Assembly: GCF_005938085.1 (NCBI RefSeq) | Contig: NZ_SMZK01000001.1 | Coordinates: forward strand, 2,480,001 to 2,544,000 | Direction: 5' to 3' | Source: Haloterrigena sp. H1 | GTDB lineage: Archaea; Halobacteriota; Halobacteria; Halobacteriales; Natrialbaceae | Length of the DNA stretch: 64,000 nt | In this document: piece after piece, positions 37,088 to 46,771 of the stretch | Layout of the letters: each line of letters starts with the position of its first letter | Numbering within the stretch: position 1 is the first letter of the stretch | Made by a program: the position numbers and the translations under genes | The notes under the pieces: generated by a model | Told to the model about the DNA's origin: nothing | Seen by the model: only the letters and a program-made list of their open reading frames with translations | The model's database searches: none

Positions 37088-37495
37088 ATGAGCCGCTTTG
37101 ACGCCGCCGAACCCACCGAACGACGGAAACTGTACGTCGACGCGATTACCGCACATCGCGAACGCGGAAGTGCCTTCCTGACGCTCGAGGCCGACAGCGC
37201 CGTCCGTGAGGAACGTGACGAATCAGAGCCGCTGAGCGCGCCATGGGTCCAGTTCGGCGATGGCACGATCAACATCGACTGCACCGACGCAGAACTCGAG
37301 GCACTGAAAGCATTGCTCGAGGCGTTTCCGGCGTTCAAAATCGACGACCTGACGCGGCCTGAAGACGCTGACGGAATCAACGTCCGGGTCAGCGCGAAGG
37401 CGGATCCGAATCGGATCGCCCAGTTCATCGACGATATCTTTCTCGAGGTGTACGGCCTTCCGTCGACGGTTCGCATCTGGGTCGTCGACGTGTGA
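37088..37495 (+). CDS. Conserved haloarchaeal hypothetical protein
   Basis: The 135-aa acidic protein begins [20 protein letters not shown] and contains [23 protein letters not shown] and a C-terminal strand VRIWVVDV. It has no membrane segment and no recognised motif. The start is set by the divergent promoter described above. Its position next to adk is suggestive but does not tell its function. Confidence 0.75.
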   Translation: MSRFDAAEPTERRKLYVDAITAHRERGSAFLTLEADSAVREERDESEPLSAPWVQFGDGTINIDCTDAELEALKALLEAFPAFKIDDLTRPEDADGINVRVSAKADPNRIAQFIDDIFLEVYGLPSTVRIWVVDV

Positions 37496-38046
37496 ACGAC
37501 CGGGCACAGTTCTGACTGAACCGAGTCACACACTGATCGAAGGGGTGCGTTCGAGTAGGTGGGTAGTGAGGAGAAGTATCGGGACATCCGTTTTATATTT
37601 GATAACGCGTACGCGGCCGAGCGTAACAGCAACTAAATTTGCCCCCATGCCTGTCCTCTGTACCTGACGTATCGCTATAGATCGACTCGAGCGAGCAGAG
37701 CGGCTCTGATTCGCTGGAAACCGATGCTCGACCGCATGATTACAACCATCTGTTGCCAACGCTGTTCACGCTCGGTATTGCACCGGTTTCGCGGGGAGAA
37801 GAGTTTAGGACCGGACGATATGACATGATTTATTGGCACCTACATAGTATCCGGACAAGCTAACGATAGACAAAAGGTCATTGACGACAACGGCAACCTG
37901 ATGAGGGGTGACAGACGAAACCGGATGAGTCACAGTCAAGCCGTCGGACAGAGTCCGACAGACGACACGGATTCATCCGGGCGGTTTCCAAATAGATAAG
38001 TGCCCCCAGCAACCATCGTCCGACATATAACTGGCCTTCAAAAGAG
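37496..38046. other. Intergenic region upstream of coxB
   Basis: This 551-bp gap contains no convincing gene. A 32-codon frame (37901-37999, beginning MRGDRRNRMSHSQ) and TATA-like AAATAGATAAG (37990-38000) and CATATAA (38024-38030) are present; the latter two may be cox promoters. GC is lower than in the genes. Confidence 0.4.
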
Positions 38047-39042
38047 ATGAATACAATCTACAGCGCACTCATTGCCCCGATGCAGCGGACCCGCGTCGAC
38101 GTGTTCGAGAGTATCTTCATGGTATTCCTCGGACTCGGCACGCTCGTTGGCATCGTCGTGGTCGCGTACACCTTGTACAACGCGTACAAGTATCGTGATA
38201 CCGGCGGAGCCGGCGACGATAAGGACCGGCCGTCACTCGGGGAGTTACCGACAGGCGGAAAGGGCGGAAAAAAACTATTCCTCTCGTTCGGCATCAGTGC
38301 CGTCATCGTCATTTCGCTGGTGATCTGGACGTACACGATGCTGCTATACGTCGAAGATCCCACCGACGGTAGCAGCCCGCAAGAAGACGCACTGAACGTC
38401 GATGTGATCGGAGATAGCTTCTCGTGGTCGTTCGAGTACGACAACGGGGTCGAATCGACGGGGACGCTTCGTGTCCCGGCTGACCAACGGGTCTTCCTTG
38501 AGGTGACCTCAGGCGACGTCTGGCATACGTTCGGCATACCCGACCAACGGGTGAAAGTCGACGCCATTCCGGGCGAGACCGACACTGGTTGGTTCGAGGC
38601 CGACGAGCCCGGCCAACACAATATCAAATGTTTCGAACTCTGTGGTGAGTTCCACACCAACATGGTTGGAACGTTGCAGGTCATGGAACCTGATGAGTAC
38701 GAGGCATGGATGGACGACCAGCTGACGATGGAGTTCGAGATGGTCGACGGCAACGAGTCCCCCGTGACGGACGGCTACGAGATGACGCTCGAAAGCCAGG
38801 AGGGAGACTTCGAGCAAACGTACACCGCCGATGACTTCGACGAGAACGGAACGATCACGATCAACGATGTCGAAGACGGTGGCAAATACAACGTGACGAT
38901 CACGTCGACAGACGGGCAGTTCGAAACTGTCGAAAAGCAGTTCGACATGACCGGCCCGGTCAGCGAGACCTACACGCTCGAGATGAACGCAACGGAAAGT
39001 GATGCTACTGCAAGCGACACGAACGACGGAGGTGACGCCTGA
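38047..39042 (+). CDS. coxB: Cytochrome c oxidase subunit II with C-terminal extension
   Basis: The subunit passes electrons via Cu(A). Two N-terminal helices (about 22-45 and 78-101) are followed by the cupredoxin domain with His 160, Cys 195, Glu 197, Cys 199, His 203 and Met 206 (CFELCGEFHTNM). Beyond it, residues about 225-315 form an extra beta-rich acidic domain that most subunit II proteins lack. Its stop overlaps the next ATG (TGATG). Confidence 0.93.
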   Translation: MNTIYSALIAPMQRTRVDVFESIFMVFLGLGTLVGIVVVAYTLYNAYKYRDTGGAGDDKDRPSLGELPTGGKGGKKLFLSFGISAVIVISLVIWTYTMLLYVEDPTDGSSPQEDALNVDVIGDSFSWSFEYDNGVESTGTLRVPADQRVFLEVTSGDVWHTFGIPDQRVKVDAIPGETDTGWFEADEPGQHNIKCFELCGEFHTNMVGTLQVMEPDEYEAWMDDQLTMEFEMVDGNESPVTDGYEMTLESQEGDFEQTYTADDFDENGTITINDVEDGGKYNVTITSTDGQFETVEKQFDMTGPVSETYTLEMNATESDATASDTNDGGDA

Positions 39043-41534
39043 TGAGTGATCTTCCGCCAATGCGGTCGGTCAAGCGGTGGTTGGTAACGACCAACCACAA
39101 GGACGTCGGGATCCTGTATCTCGCGACGTCCCTGTTCTTCCTGATCTTCGGCGGCGTCCTCGCGCTGCTGTTCCGAGCCCACCTGTGGCAATCCGGTGGT
39201 CTCATGCTCGGCGGCGAGGCGCTGCTGACGAACGATCAGTACTACCAATCGGTGACGGGCCATGGACTGATAATGGTCTTCTGGTTCCTCTCACCGATCG
39301 CATCCGGCTTCGCGAACTACTTCGTCCCGCTTCAGATCGGGGCGAAAGACCTCGCATTCCCACGACTGAACGCCCTGAGTTACTGGTTCTACCTGTTCTC
39401 GGGGATCCTGTTCATCATCTCGTTCTTCCAGGGTGGGTCGTTCTCCGGCGGCTGGACGATGTACGCCCCGCTGAACGTGCCCATGTACACCTCGGTGATG
39501 GAAGCAACGGCAGGTGGTAACGCCGCGATCCTCGGCGTCGTCCTGTTTACCTTCTCGGTCACGATCGGGACGGTTAACTTCCTGACGACGATGCACCGGT
39601 CCCGTGCCGAAGGCATGGGGATGTGGAACCTGCCGATGTTCTCCTGGTCATGGCTACTGACGGCCTGGATGATGCTGTTCGCGTTCGCCGCACTGCTGGC
39701 TGCGGTGATGCTGCAGTCGATCGACCGACTGTTCCTCACGCAGTACTTCGCAACCAACGAGGGCTCGAGCATTTTGTGGGCGCACATCTTCTGGTTCTTC
39801 GGACACCCAGAAGTGTACATCGTCTACTTCCCCGCGCTCGGTGTCCTCTTCGAGACGTTCCAGACGTTCACCGGACGCCGACTGGTCGGCCGCAAGTGGG
39901 TCATGATCGCGATGGTCCTCGTTGCTGTCCAGTCGTTCCTCGTCTGGATGCACCACATGTTCCTGTCGACGATCAACCTCCCGATCAAGACGCTGTTCAT
40001 GGCGACGACGATCGGGATCTCGCTGCCCTTCGACCTGATGGTCTTCGCGATGATCTACACCATGATCAAGGGCCGCGTGCGGTTTACGACGCCGTTCCTG
40101 TTCTCGCTGGGTGCACTCCTGTTGTTCATCCTCGGCGGGATCACCGGTGTCTTCCTGGGTGCCGTCGTGCTCGACTACGAGTTCCGTGGCACCTACTGGG
40201 TCGTTGCTCACTTCCACTACGTGATGGTCTCCGGTGTCACCGCACTGGTCGGCGGCCTCTACTACTGGTGGCCAAAGATCAGCGGCAAGATGTACTCCGA
40301 ACGACTCGGGAAACTCAGCTTCGCCGTGTACTTCTTCGGCTTCAACCTGCTGTACTTCCCGATGTTCCTCACCTGGGAGACGCCACGACGTATCTTCCAC
40401 TACAACGAAAGCGCACAGCTCTACCACCAACTTGCGACCGCCGGTGCGTTCGTCCTCGGGCTCGGCTTCCTGCTCGTGTTCGTGACGCTCGCAAAGAGTT
40501 TCATTTCGGGCCCCGACGCACCCGACAACCCGTGGACCCACTCGCGAACCGCCGAATGGGCGATTCCCTCGCCCCCACCGCTCGAGAACTGGCCGGACCG
40601 GCCAAGCTACGCCAGTGGCAGCCTCGAGTTCGTCGACGACACGCCGACCGCGACCGACGGCGGGATCGCACAGGGTGCGACTGCCACGGCTACAGCGACC
40701 CATGAGGAAGAACACGCCGATCACGCCAGCATCTGGCCGTTCGGCATCGGTGTCGCGACGTTCACGTTCTTCCTCGGTCTCAGCGGGCTGACGCCGTACG
40801 TCTACGACTTCGTCCAGTCTAACATCCACAGCGGTGACTTCGTGACCCTGTCCGAGGCACCGCCGAAGAGCGTCGTCTATCCGGCCCTGACCGGTCTCGG
40901 GATCGTCCTGCTCGGAATTACGCTGTTCCAGTTCGGCCGCGAGCAGTTCAAGGCACCAGAGATGGAGGTTGCCGAGCGCTGGCCGTTCGAGGGCATCAAC
41001 AACGAGAAGCTGGGTGTCTGGTTCTTCCTGGCATCCGACGTCGTCGTCTTCGGTGCAGCGATCGGTGCCTTCGTCTTCATGCGTATCAACATGGGCTGGA
41101 ACAACTGGCATCTCGCTTCCATCACCGAAGCAGGACTGTTCAACACCTACGTCCTGTTGACCTCGAGTTTCGCGGTCGTCATCGCACACGTGATGGCAGA
41201 ACGCGGGAACAAGAAAGGACTACTCGGCGCGCTCACCACGACGATCCTGCTTGGCTTCGTGTTCATGGGCGTCAAGGCCTTCGAGTACACCAGCAAGTTT
41301 GCTGATGGTCACTACTGGTTCAGTAGTCTCGAGTACTCGATCTACTTCGTGACGACCGGCCTACACGCCTTGCACGTCATCCTCGGGCTGTTGATCGCCG
41401 GGTTCATGATCTATCGGGTCGTGACCGTCGACGCCTATCTCGAGGATCACATGCCAGTCGAGTACTTCGGCCTCTACTGGCACTTCGTCGACATCGTGTG
41501 GGTCTTCCTGTTCCCACTGTTCTACCTGATGTAG
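39042..41534 (+). CDS. coxAC: Cytochrome c oxidase subunits I and III fused
   Basis: The 830-aa membrane protein joins the catalytic subunit I to subunit III. Subunit I has heme ligand H74 (TGHGLIMVF), the CuB His and cross-linked Tyr in GHPEVYIVYF (H255, Y259), HH 304-305 and AHFHYV (H390, H392). After an acidic linker near residues 540-570, subunit III starts around residue 655 (NEKLGVWFFLASDVVVF). It reduces oxygen and pumps protons. It is coupled to coxB. Confidence 0.95.
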   Translation: MSDLPPMRSVKRWLVTTNHKDVGILYLATSLFFLIFGGVLALLFRAHLWQSGGLMLGGEALLTNDQYYQSVTGHGLIMVFWFLSPIASGFANYFVPLQIGAKDLAFPRLNALSYWFYLFSGILFIISFFQGGSFSGGWTMYAPLNVPMYTSVMEATAGGNAAILGVVLFTFSVTIGTVNFLTTMHRSRAEGMGMWNLPMFSWSWLLTAWMMLFAFAALLAAVMLQSIDRLFLTQYFATNEGSSILWAHIFWFFGHPEVYIVYFPALGVLFETFQTFTGRRLVGRKWVMIAMVLVAVQSFLVWMHHMFLSTINLPIKTLFMATTIGISLPFDLMVFAMIYTMIKGRVRFTTPFLFSLGALLLFILGGITGVFLGAVVLDYEFRGTYWVVAHFHYVMVSGVTALVGGLYYWWPKISGKMYSERLGKLSFAVYFFGFNLLYFPMFLTWETPRRIFHYNESAQLYHQLATAGAFVLGLGFLLVFVTLAKSFISGPDAPDNPWTHSRTAEWAIPSPPPLENWPDRPSYASGSLEFVDDTPTATDGGIAQGATATATATHEEEHADHASIWPFGIGVATFTFFLGLSGLTPYVYDFVQSNIHSGDFVTLSEAPPKSVVYPALTGLGIVLLGITLFQFGREQFKAPEMEVAERWPFEGINNEKLGVWFFLASDVVVFGAAIGAFVFMRINMGWNNWHLASITEAGLFNTYVLLTSSFAVVIAHVMAERGNKKGLLGALTTTILLGFVFMGVKAFEYTSKFADGHYWFSSLEYSIYFVTTGLHALHVILGLLIAGFMIYRVVTVDAYLEDHMPVEYFGLYWHFVDIVWVFLFPLFYLM

Positions 41535-41929
41535 CGGCTCCCCGCTACACAGGCTGCGTCTCGTTTTCTCACTGCGTTTCTGCTCTGCACACACCGGACA
41601 GCGACAGCGTTGCTATGACCCGACTACCAATCGTACGCAGCAGTCGTCTCCACCCGGTAGTGGTGGCTCGCTACACTACGTGAGCCAAGCACGGCAACGG
41701 AATCGACCGCCAGCCGGCCCACAGCGGGCTGTCGCCGGAGATGTAGTGTAGTTGTAGACCTATCGTGTCGCGGCGACTCTCGACGGTTCTCGCGCTGCTG
41801 ATGACACTCATAGACCATCGGTTTCGTCCACAACGCTGTAGTCCGCTCGAGCGAGCGCCTGTCGGCGAAACGAGCACCACGAGAGAACGGCGAGTTCGAT
41901 CGGCTCGATTACGGGTCGGCTCTCACTAA
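41535..41929. other. Intergenic region with a small inverted repeat
   Basis: No gene is seen in this 395-bp stretch between convergent genes. It has an inverted repeat CTACACTAC (41671-41679) / GTAGTGTAG (41743-41751) with further GC-rich pairing between the arms, possibly a transcript end structure. Confidence 0.4.
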
Positions 41930-42217
41930 CTAGCCGGACCAGATCAGCGCGTACATGAACGTAAACAGGAAGTAGACCAGAAACACGGAGACAGCAGCTT
42001 TGAAGTGAAACGTGAACAGCTCGTACTCCTCGTCGCCGATCTCCTCTTCGAATGCCTCGCGTTCGTCCTCAGAGCAGACGTCAGCGTGATCGACGCCGAT
42101 GTGGAACGTCGCGTATCGCTCGGATCGAAACGGTCGTCCACAGTACGGACAAGTTGCGACGGGCGTTTCGTCCGGTGGCACCTCGTACTCCCGCTCGAGC
42201 GGTCGGTCAGTCGCCAT
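41930..42217 (-). CDS. C2H2 zinc-finger membrane protein
   Basis: The 95-aa protein has one zinc finger, C23-x2-C26-x12-H39-x4-H44 (CPYCGRPF...FHIGVDH), an acidic middle, and one C-terminal membrane helix (about 72-92). The layout is common in haloarchaea close to cytochrome oxidase genes. A role in oxidase assembly is possible but only inferred from position. Confidence 0.82.
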   Translation of the reverse strand: MATDRPLEREYEVPPDETPVATCPYCGRPFRSERYATFHIGVDHADVCSEDEREAFEEEIGDEEYELFTFHFKAAVSVFLVYFLFTFMYALIWSG

Positions 42218-42311
42218 TCGATCGGCACTTGCAGGAGTGCGAGGAAGTGTTTGCCGGTTCGGTGCGCTAACCGAGACGCGGATAGGGGTGCAGTAAGAAG
42301 CGGCCGTTGCG

Positions 42312-43742
42312 TTAGCTCGGCACGTATGGCGGGCTCATCGTCCCCTGCGAGACGAGATAGAGACTCGCCATCGTGAAAAAGATCATCACGACGATGAGCG
42401 GATACTGGCTCCTGATCGCCTGCAGCTTCCCCGGAAAGAGGTCGAACGAGACGGTGTGCGAGACCCACACCGCGAGGATGTGACCGATCAGAATACCGGC
42501 GATTTCGATGTACCCGAACCAGCCCGGCACCACGTACTGAGTCGGATTCGGCGGCGGAGAAAGCGGGGACGCGAGCGCGCCGACGAGCGCTGGCCACAGC
42601 GAGATCGCAAAGGCGATGTAGTGTGCAAAGTGGTAGCCGGCGGCGATCGCAAGCAGTGGCGCGGCAAACCGAAGCCCGAGATACTCACGGGAGAGATACG
42701 TCTCGGCCCGCTCGCGGGTTCGGTCGATCGCGATCCAGTACACCTTCCAAAACAGGGCGAAGCCACCAACGAGCAAGAACAGATAGACGAGCACTGGCGG
42801 CACACCGACCCCAACGAGCGCTTCGACGGTCCTGACCCCAGCCGGCGTGACGATGAACCCGCTGTAGGTCAACTCCCAGACTAATGCGAGTACGAAAGCC
42901 ACCAGCGAGGTGTCAGTGATCACGTCCTCCTCGCCCAGTTTCGACCCGGGATAGCGGAACTCGATCCCGTCGGGGGTCCGCTGGATCGGCGCAACGGCGC
43001 TGTAGAGTCGAAACCACAGCGAAAGCGGATCACCGCGTCGGAACCACGTTTCCGGTGAGAAGATGACTGCACTCGAGATCGTAAACAGCGAATACATGAC
43101 GAGCATCAGCGCCAGCATGGTCGTCGAGGTAGTCAGTGGAGCGACGACCTCGAGCCAGACGAACGTCAACAGCGCCACGACGGCGGGCCAGGAACCAAAG
43201 GCCGGCGGGTACGTTTCGAAGTCATTGGGAAGTGCTGCAGCGATGCGTCGCCACGGGTTGAGCGCTGGCCACGGGTTGCCGACGGTGTACGCAAAGATCG
43301 TTAGCAGCGCCCGCCCACCGACGAACGTTGCCAGCACGGTCACGCTAACCAGCCCGATAGCTGGGCCGACGAACCCAGCAACGAGGATGATCGCAAGTCC
43401 GAGCAGCCCGAGCAACCCGAGCGATCGTGAGCCTGCAGCACGGAGGCGATCAGCAGCCGCTTCGAGCGAACGGTCGTGGTAGGTTCCGATCATGTCGCGA
43501 TCGGTAACGAGCATGGTCAACAGTGCTGATGCGCCGACGGTACCGCCGCCAGTTGCGAGGTACAACCATGTTGGGATGGATACGTTGCTACTGCCCCCCA
43601 TAAGACCAGAGGCAGTCATACTCGCAGCGACGACACCGGTGCCCGCGACAAGGGTTATGAGCGCGAACACGACGCCGATACTGGCTCGGCGAACGAGAGC
43701 CGAACGTCCACTCATTGCCGGCACTTCGAACCGGCGTTCCAT
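42312..43742 (-). CDS. Polytopic membrane protein, haloarchaeal, near cox genes
   Basis: The 476-aa protein has about eleven hydrophobic helices and two short conserved-looking motifs (NPWPALNPWRRIAAALP; YHFAHYIAF). I do not recognise a named family. The position between cox genes suggests a role in the respiratory chain or its assembly. An alternative ATG at 43715 would remove nine residues. Confidence 0.75.
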   Translation of the reverse strand: MERRFEVPAMSGRSALVRRASIGVVFALITLVAGTGVVAASMTASGLMGGSSNVSIPTWLYLATGGGTVGASALLTMLVTDRDMIGTYHDRSLEAAADRLRAAGSRSLGLLGLLGLAIILVAGFVGPAIGLVSVTVLATFVGGRALLTIFAYTVGNPWPALNPWRRIAAALPNDFETYPPAFGSWPAVVALLTFVWLEVVAPLTTSTTMLALMLVMYSLFTISSAVIFSPETWFRRGDPLSLWFRLYSAVAPIQRTPDGIEFRYPGSKLGEEDVITDTSLVAFVLALVWELTYSGFIVTPAGVRTVEALVGVGVPPVLVYLFLLVGGFALFWKVYWIAIDRTRERAETYLSREYLGLRFAAPLLAIAAGYHFAHYIAFAISLWPALVGALASPLSPPPNPTQYVVPGWFGYIEIAGILIGHILAVWVSHTVSFDLFPGKLQAIRSQYPLIVVMIFFTMASLYLVSQGTMSPPYVPS

Positions 43743-43819
43743 CTACGTGTCGCTTCTGTGTGACCGCAGCTGGACTCGCGTTCGTGTTGGCTCACTCCCG
43801 TTCGATCGTATGAGGAAGC

Positions 43820-43827
43820 TATAAGTA
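43820..43827 (+). promoter_or_regulatory. TATA box of the subunit IV gene
   Basis: TATAAGTA is centred 28 nt upstream of the ATG at 43851. The same AT-rich site can also serve the divergent membrane protein gene. Confidence 0.6.
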
Positions 43828-43850
43828 TCCGTCTCTCACATTCCCCACCA

Positions 43851-44114
43851 ATGGCGAGTATTCGGAACTACGCATTGATTTACGTGGCACTGGTACTGCT
43901 GGCTACGGGGAAGTTCGTCTTCTTCCACTTCGACTTCTTCACCTACACGATGGCAGTAGGCGGCACGCTGGTGCTGGCAGCTATCAAGGTCGGTCTGATC
44001 GCCGGTTACTTCCAGCATCTCAAGTACGAGCCACGGGCAGTCACCTACACGATGGCTGTCGCGGCGTTTATGGTCGTCCTGCTTACGCTCGCAGCAGGCT
44101 ACTCGATCCAGTAA
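43851..44114 (+). CDS. Cytochrome c oxidase subunit IV
   Basis: The 87-aa protein has three hydrophobic helices and the family marker FQHLKYEPR. It is a small accessory subunit of the oxidase. The start is supported by the TATA box at 43820-43827 (leaderless). It follows the oxidase catalytic genes after two genes on the other strand. Confidence 0.88.
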   Translation: MASIRNYALIYVALVLLATGKFVFFHFDFFTYTMAVGGTLVLAAIKVGLIAGYFQHLKYEPRAVTYTMAVAAFMVVLLTLAAGYSIQ

Positions 44115-44344
44115 CGCACTACGGAACGTAGTCGGCTGGACTGCCAAACTGACCTCTTCTCGCCTCGTCGATCGATATTCGCCGGCCGACGGGCGTCGAT
44201 CGGAACCCCACACTGTCTCACGGCCAGAGCACTGTCCGTCATACTGTCGGATTTATCGGGCCGTGACGAACAACCCCCCGTCCCAACAGGTGTCCGGCTG
44301 TAAACCGTCGACACAATGCCGACTCGAGCCCAGATTTCCGCGGT

Positions 44345-44482
44345 GTGCCACTCGTTTCAATTGTTACTATAGCCGACCGCACGCTCGAGGGGTATCTCGT
44401 GGCACAACACACGCCGCTCGAAGTCGCCCACCAACTCGCAGCCGTTCACGAGCGAGGTGGAACGCGGCTGGTTTCGGAGTAA
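44345..44482 (+). CDS. Possible small protein or coding relic (45 aa)
   Basis: A GTG start opens VPLVSIVTIADRTLEGYLVA... ending VHERGGTRLVSE and a TAA. Third positions are GC-rich, as in real genes here, and the frame stays open upstream of the GTG. It may be a small gene or the 3' end of a lost one. No family is known to me. Confidence 0.25.
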   Translation: MPLVSIVTIADRTLEGYLVAQHTPLEVAHQLAAVHERGGTRLVSE

Positions 44483-44527
44483 AACGGTGGCCTGTCGATT
44501 ACGCTAGCGATACTGTCAGATAACAGT

Positions 44528-44613
44528 CATACGGACTACTGTCAGTCAGTTTCGGTGCAACCGCGACCCGCACTGCGGTCCCACCGGTCACTCGGTACAG
44601 CAGACCGTATCAG
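44528..44613. repeat. Palindromic intergenic repeat, family 2, copy 2
   Basis: The left end CATACGGACTACTGTCAGTC and the right end ACAGCAGACCGTATCAG form near-inverted arms. Inside is CGGTGCAACCGCGACCC...CCACCGGT, a partly paired inner stem. It matches copy 1 (29688-29771) over its full length, with a few differences. The rest of the gap (44115-44811) has no gene apart from the small frame at 44345. Confidence 0.7.
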
Positions 44614-44811
44614 TGTATTGTCGGTCGCTACGTGGATCGATGGCGAATCATGCCGACAGTCCGTGTGGGCATCATCACGCTCGAGCGCCCGTGAGCGTTT
44701 CCGCCAGTGAGTGCAGGATCACCAAACTGAAGCAGTAGCAACGGTGCAAAGCCGCTCACGTCGGCGGGAGTGAAACGAACGCAGTCGAAACAGAAAACGA
44801 GAGAGCGGGTA

Positions 44812-46272
44812 TTACTCGCCGAACATCTGGCGCATCATCGGATGCATCTCCATGAGCTGCTCTTCAGCGATCTCCTCGTAGAGCTTGTACGTGATGGAGA
44901 CCGCCAGCAGCAGTCCAGTTCCGGAGACGGAGCCGATGGTGCCGAGCATGTTCGCTGTGACGGCAAGCAAGCCGACCAGTGCGCCACCGATGATGGTCAC
45001 CTGCGGGATGTACCGCTCCATGACCTTCTCGATGACGCCGACGTTCTGTCGGAAGCCCGGGATCTGCATCCCGGAGTTCTGGATCTGCTTTGCCGTCGCT
45101 TCGGGACCCATATCCGTGGTCTCGACCCAGAAGATGGCGAAGATCGCGCCACCGACGACCATGAACGTGACGTCGATGCCGATCCGGATCATCACCTGCC
45201 ACCACTCCTGGGTGACCTGGCCGGTCCACCACATCCAGTCCTGTCTCGAGTAGATCGGGGACACGTAGTAGAAGAACCCGCTGACAGCCTGTCCTGCCGA
45301 GTTATACACTCCGAGCCACCCGGGCATGCCTGCCCACTGGCTGTCGAGGATCTGGCCCATGAACTGAACGTTCGCCTGCACTGCGCGAACGAGGATCATC
45401 GGCAGGACGCTCGCGTAGATGAGCTTCACGGGGAAGCGACCGCGTGCGCCCTTGACGCGGGCGTGGCTCAGCGGGATCTCGACGCGGACCGACTCCGCGT
45501 AGACGACGATCCCGAAGATCAGCACCGTCGTCAAGAGGGGAATGATGTGTCCCTCGTTGATCAACAGCGTCTGCAGACCGGCACCCGAGATGAGCGAGCC
45601 GACTTCGACCTGTCCGGTCAGAATGCGGTACCAGTCGAAGAAGAACCCACCAGTCGCGGGCTGGACGAGACCAGTGACCAGTCGCTGGCTCACACCGGCG
45701 ATGATGAACAGACTGATCCCGCTGCCGACGCCCCACTTGCTGACGACCTCGTCCATGTAGAGGATGAGGATCCCGCCAACGAAGATCTGAGCGAAGATCA
45801 GCAGCTGGATCTGCGTCTGTCCGAGAGAGAGTCCGCCGAGCTGTAGCGACCGCTGAGCTGGCAGGAAGCCGCCGGCGAACACCATCGGGAGCGCGGTCAA
45901 CACAACCATCACGACGACCAGCAGCTTCTGCAAGCCCTGATAGAGGACCTGATCTCGCGGGTCGTCCGTATCGAGCCCGAGCAGGTTCGCACCGCCAAGC
46001 AACTGTAAGACGATGCTCGCGGTGACGATCGGTCCGATACCGACCTGCAGCACCGACCCCTGAGAGCCGGCGAGGATCGCTCGGAACTGCCCGAAGAGGT
46101 CGCCACCCTGGCCCGTCTGCACACCGAGCAGCGTGATGTTCGTCAGGAAGAAATACAACATGAGGATCCCGGCAGACCACATCAGCTTGTCCTTGAAGGG
46201 AACGTGTCCCTCCGGACGGCGCACTGCTGGCATCCTCGTCAGGACCGGTTCAGCGGCTTCCTTCCATCCCAT
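44812..46272 (-). CDS. secY: Preprotein translocase SecY
   Basis: The 486-aa channel has ten membrane helices and closes the ribosomal superoperon. The N-terminal MGWKEAAEPVLTRMPAVRRPEG, the plug and lateral-gate region (LLGVQTGQGGDLFGQFRAI) and the cytoplasmic loop (SLSHARVKGARGRFPVKLIY region) are typical of archaeal SecY. It exports and inserts proteins with SecE and SecG/SecBeta. It lies 2 bp from L15. Confidence 0.96.
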   Translation of the reverse strand: MGWKEAAEPVLTRMPAVRRPEGHVPFKDKLMWSAGILMLYFFLTNITLLGVQTGQGGDLFGQFRAILAGSQGSVLQVGIGPIVTASIVLQLLGGANLLGLDTDDPRDQVLYQGLQKLLVVVMVVLTALPMVFAGGFLPAQRSLQLGGLSLGQTQIQLLIFAQIFVGGILILYMDEVVSKWGVGSGISLFIIAGVSQRLVTGLVQPATGGFFFDWYRILTGQVEVGSLISGAGLQTLLINEGHIIPLLTTVLIFGIVVYAESVRVEIPLSHARVKGARGRFPVKLIYASVLPMILVRAVQANVQFMGQILDSQWAGMPGWLGVYNSAGQAVSGFFYYVSPIYSRQDWMWWTGQVTQEWWQVMIRIGIDVTFMVVGGAIFAIFWVETTDMGPEATAKQIQNSGMQIPGFRQNVGVIEKVMERYIPQVTIIGGALVGLLAVTANMLGTIGSVSGTGLLLAVSITYKLYEEIAEEQLMEMHPMMRQMFGE

Positions 46273-46274
46273 AG

Positions 46275-46769
46275 TTATTCCTCGTCCTGTTCAGTCTCGG
46301 CGTCAGCGTCCTCGGACGCCCGTTCTTCGCCGCGCTCGGAGAGAACCGCCTCGCCGCCGGCGGCCTCGAGTTTCTCCTCGGCTGCATCCGAGAAGGCGTC
46401 CGCGGTAACCGTCAGCTGGTTGCGGACCTGGCCCGAGCCGAGGACCTTGACGACGTCGGCCTCGTGGCCGTCCTCGACGATGTCGCGTGCGTCGAGTTCG
46501 TAACCGTCGCCGGTCTCCTCGGCGAGGTCGTCCGCAACGTAGAGGATGGCGTCCTCGTCGAGTTTCTGCACGTCGATCTCGAGGACCTCCTCGCGGATGT
46601 CGTGCGGTCGCTTGAAGCCGTGTTTGCCCTTCGGTTCGTAGTTGTGGAACTCGTGTTTGCTGCGCCCGGCACGGCCGCGGCCACCGCGGTGGCCCGCACC
46701 ACGTCGGTTCTTGTGGGAGCCGCCGCTGTGGGTCCGCGAGCCGCGCTGGCGTCGTTTTTTGCTCGTCAT
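46275..46769 (-). CDS. rplO: Ribosomal protein uL15
   Basis: The 164-aa large-subunit protein has the basic Gly/Arg-rich N-terminus (SRTHSGGSHKNRRGAGHRGG) and a globular C-terminal half, then an acidic tail from about residue 140. It is tightly packed between L30 and secY. Confidence 0.95.
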   Translation of the reverse strand: MTSKKRRQRGSRTHSGGSHKNRRGAGHRGGRGRAGRSKHEFHNYEPKGKHGFKRPHDIREEVLEIDVQKLDEDAILYVADDLAEETGDGYELDARDIVEDGHEADVVKVLGSGQVRNQLTVTADAFSDAAEEKLEAAGGEAVLSERGEERASEDADAETEQDEE

Positions 46770-46771
46770 GG

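Noticed and set aside
37526..37759. Possible 77-aa gene in the gap before coxB
   Set aside because: Sequence composition is unlike neighbouring proteins, and there is no promoter at the right distance.
37845..37865. Possible third copy of repeat family 1 (AGTATCCGGACAAG)
   Set aside because: Only one arm is present and the matching partner within 150 bp could not be found.
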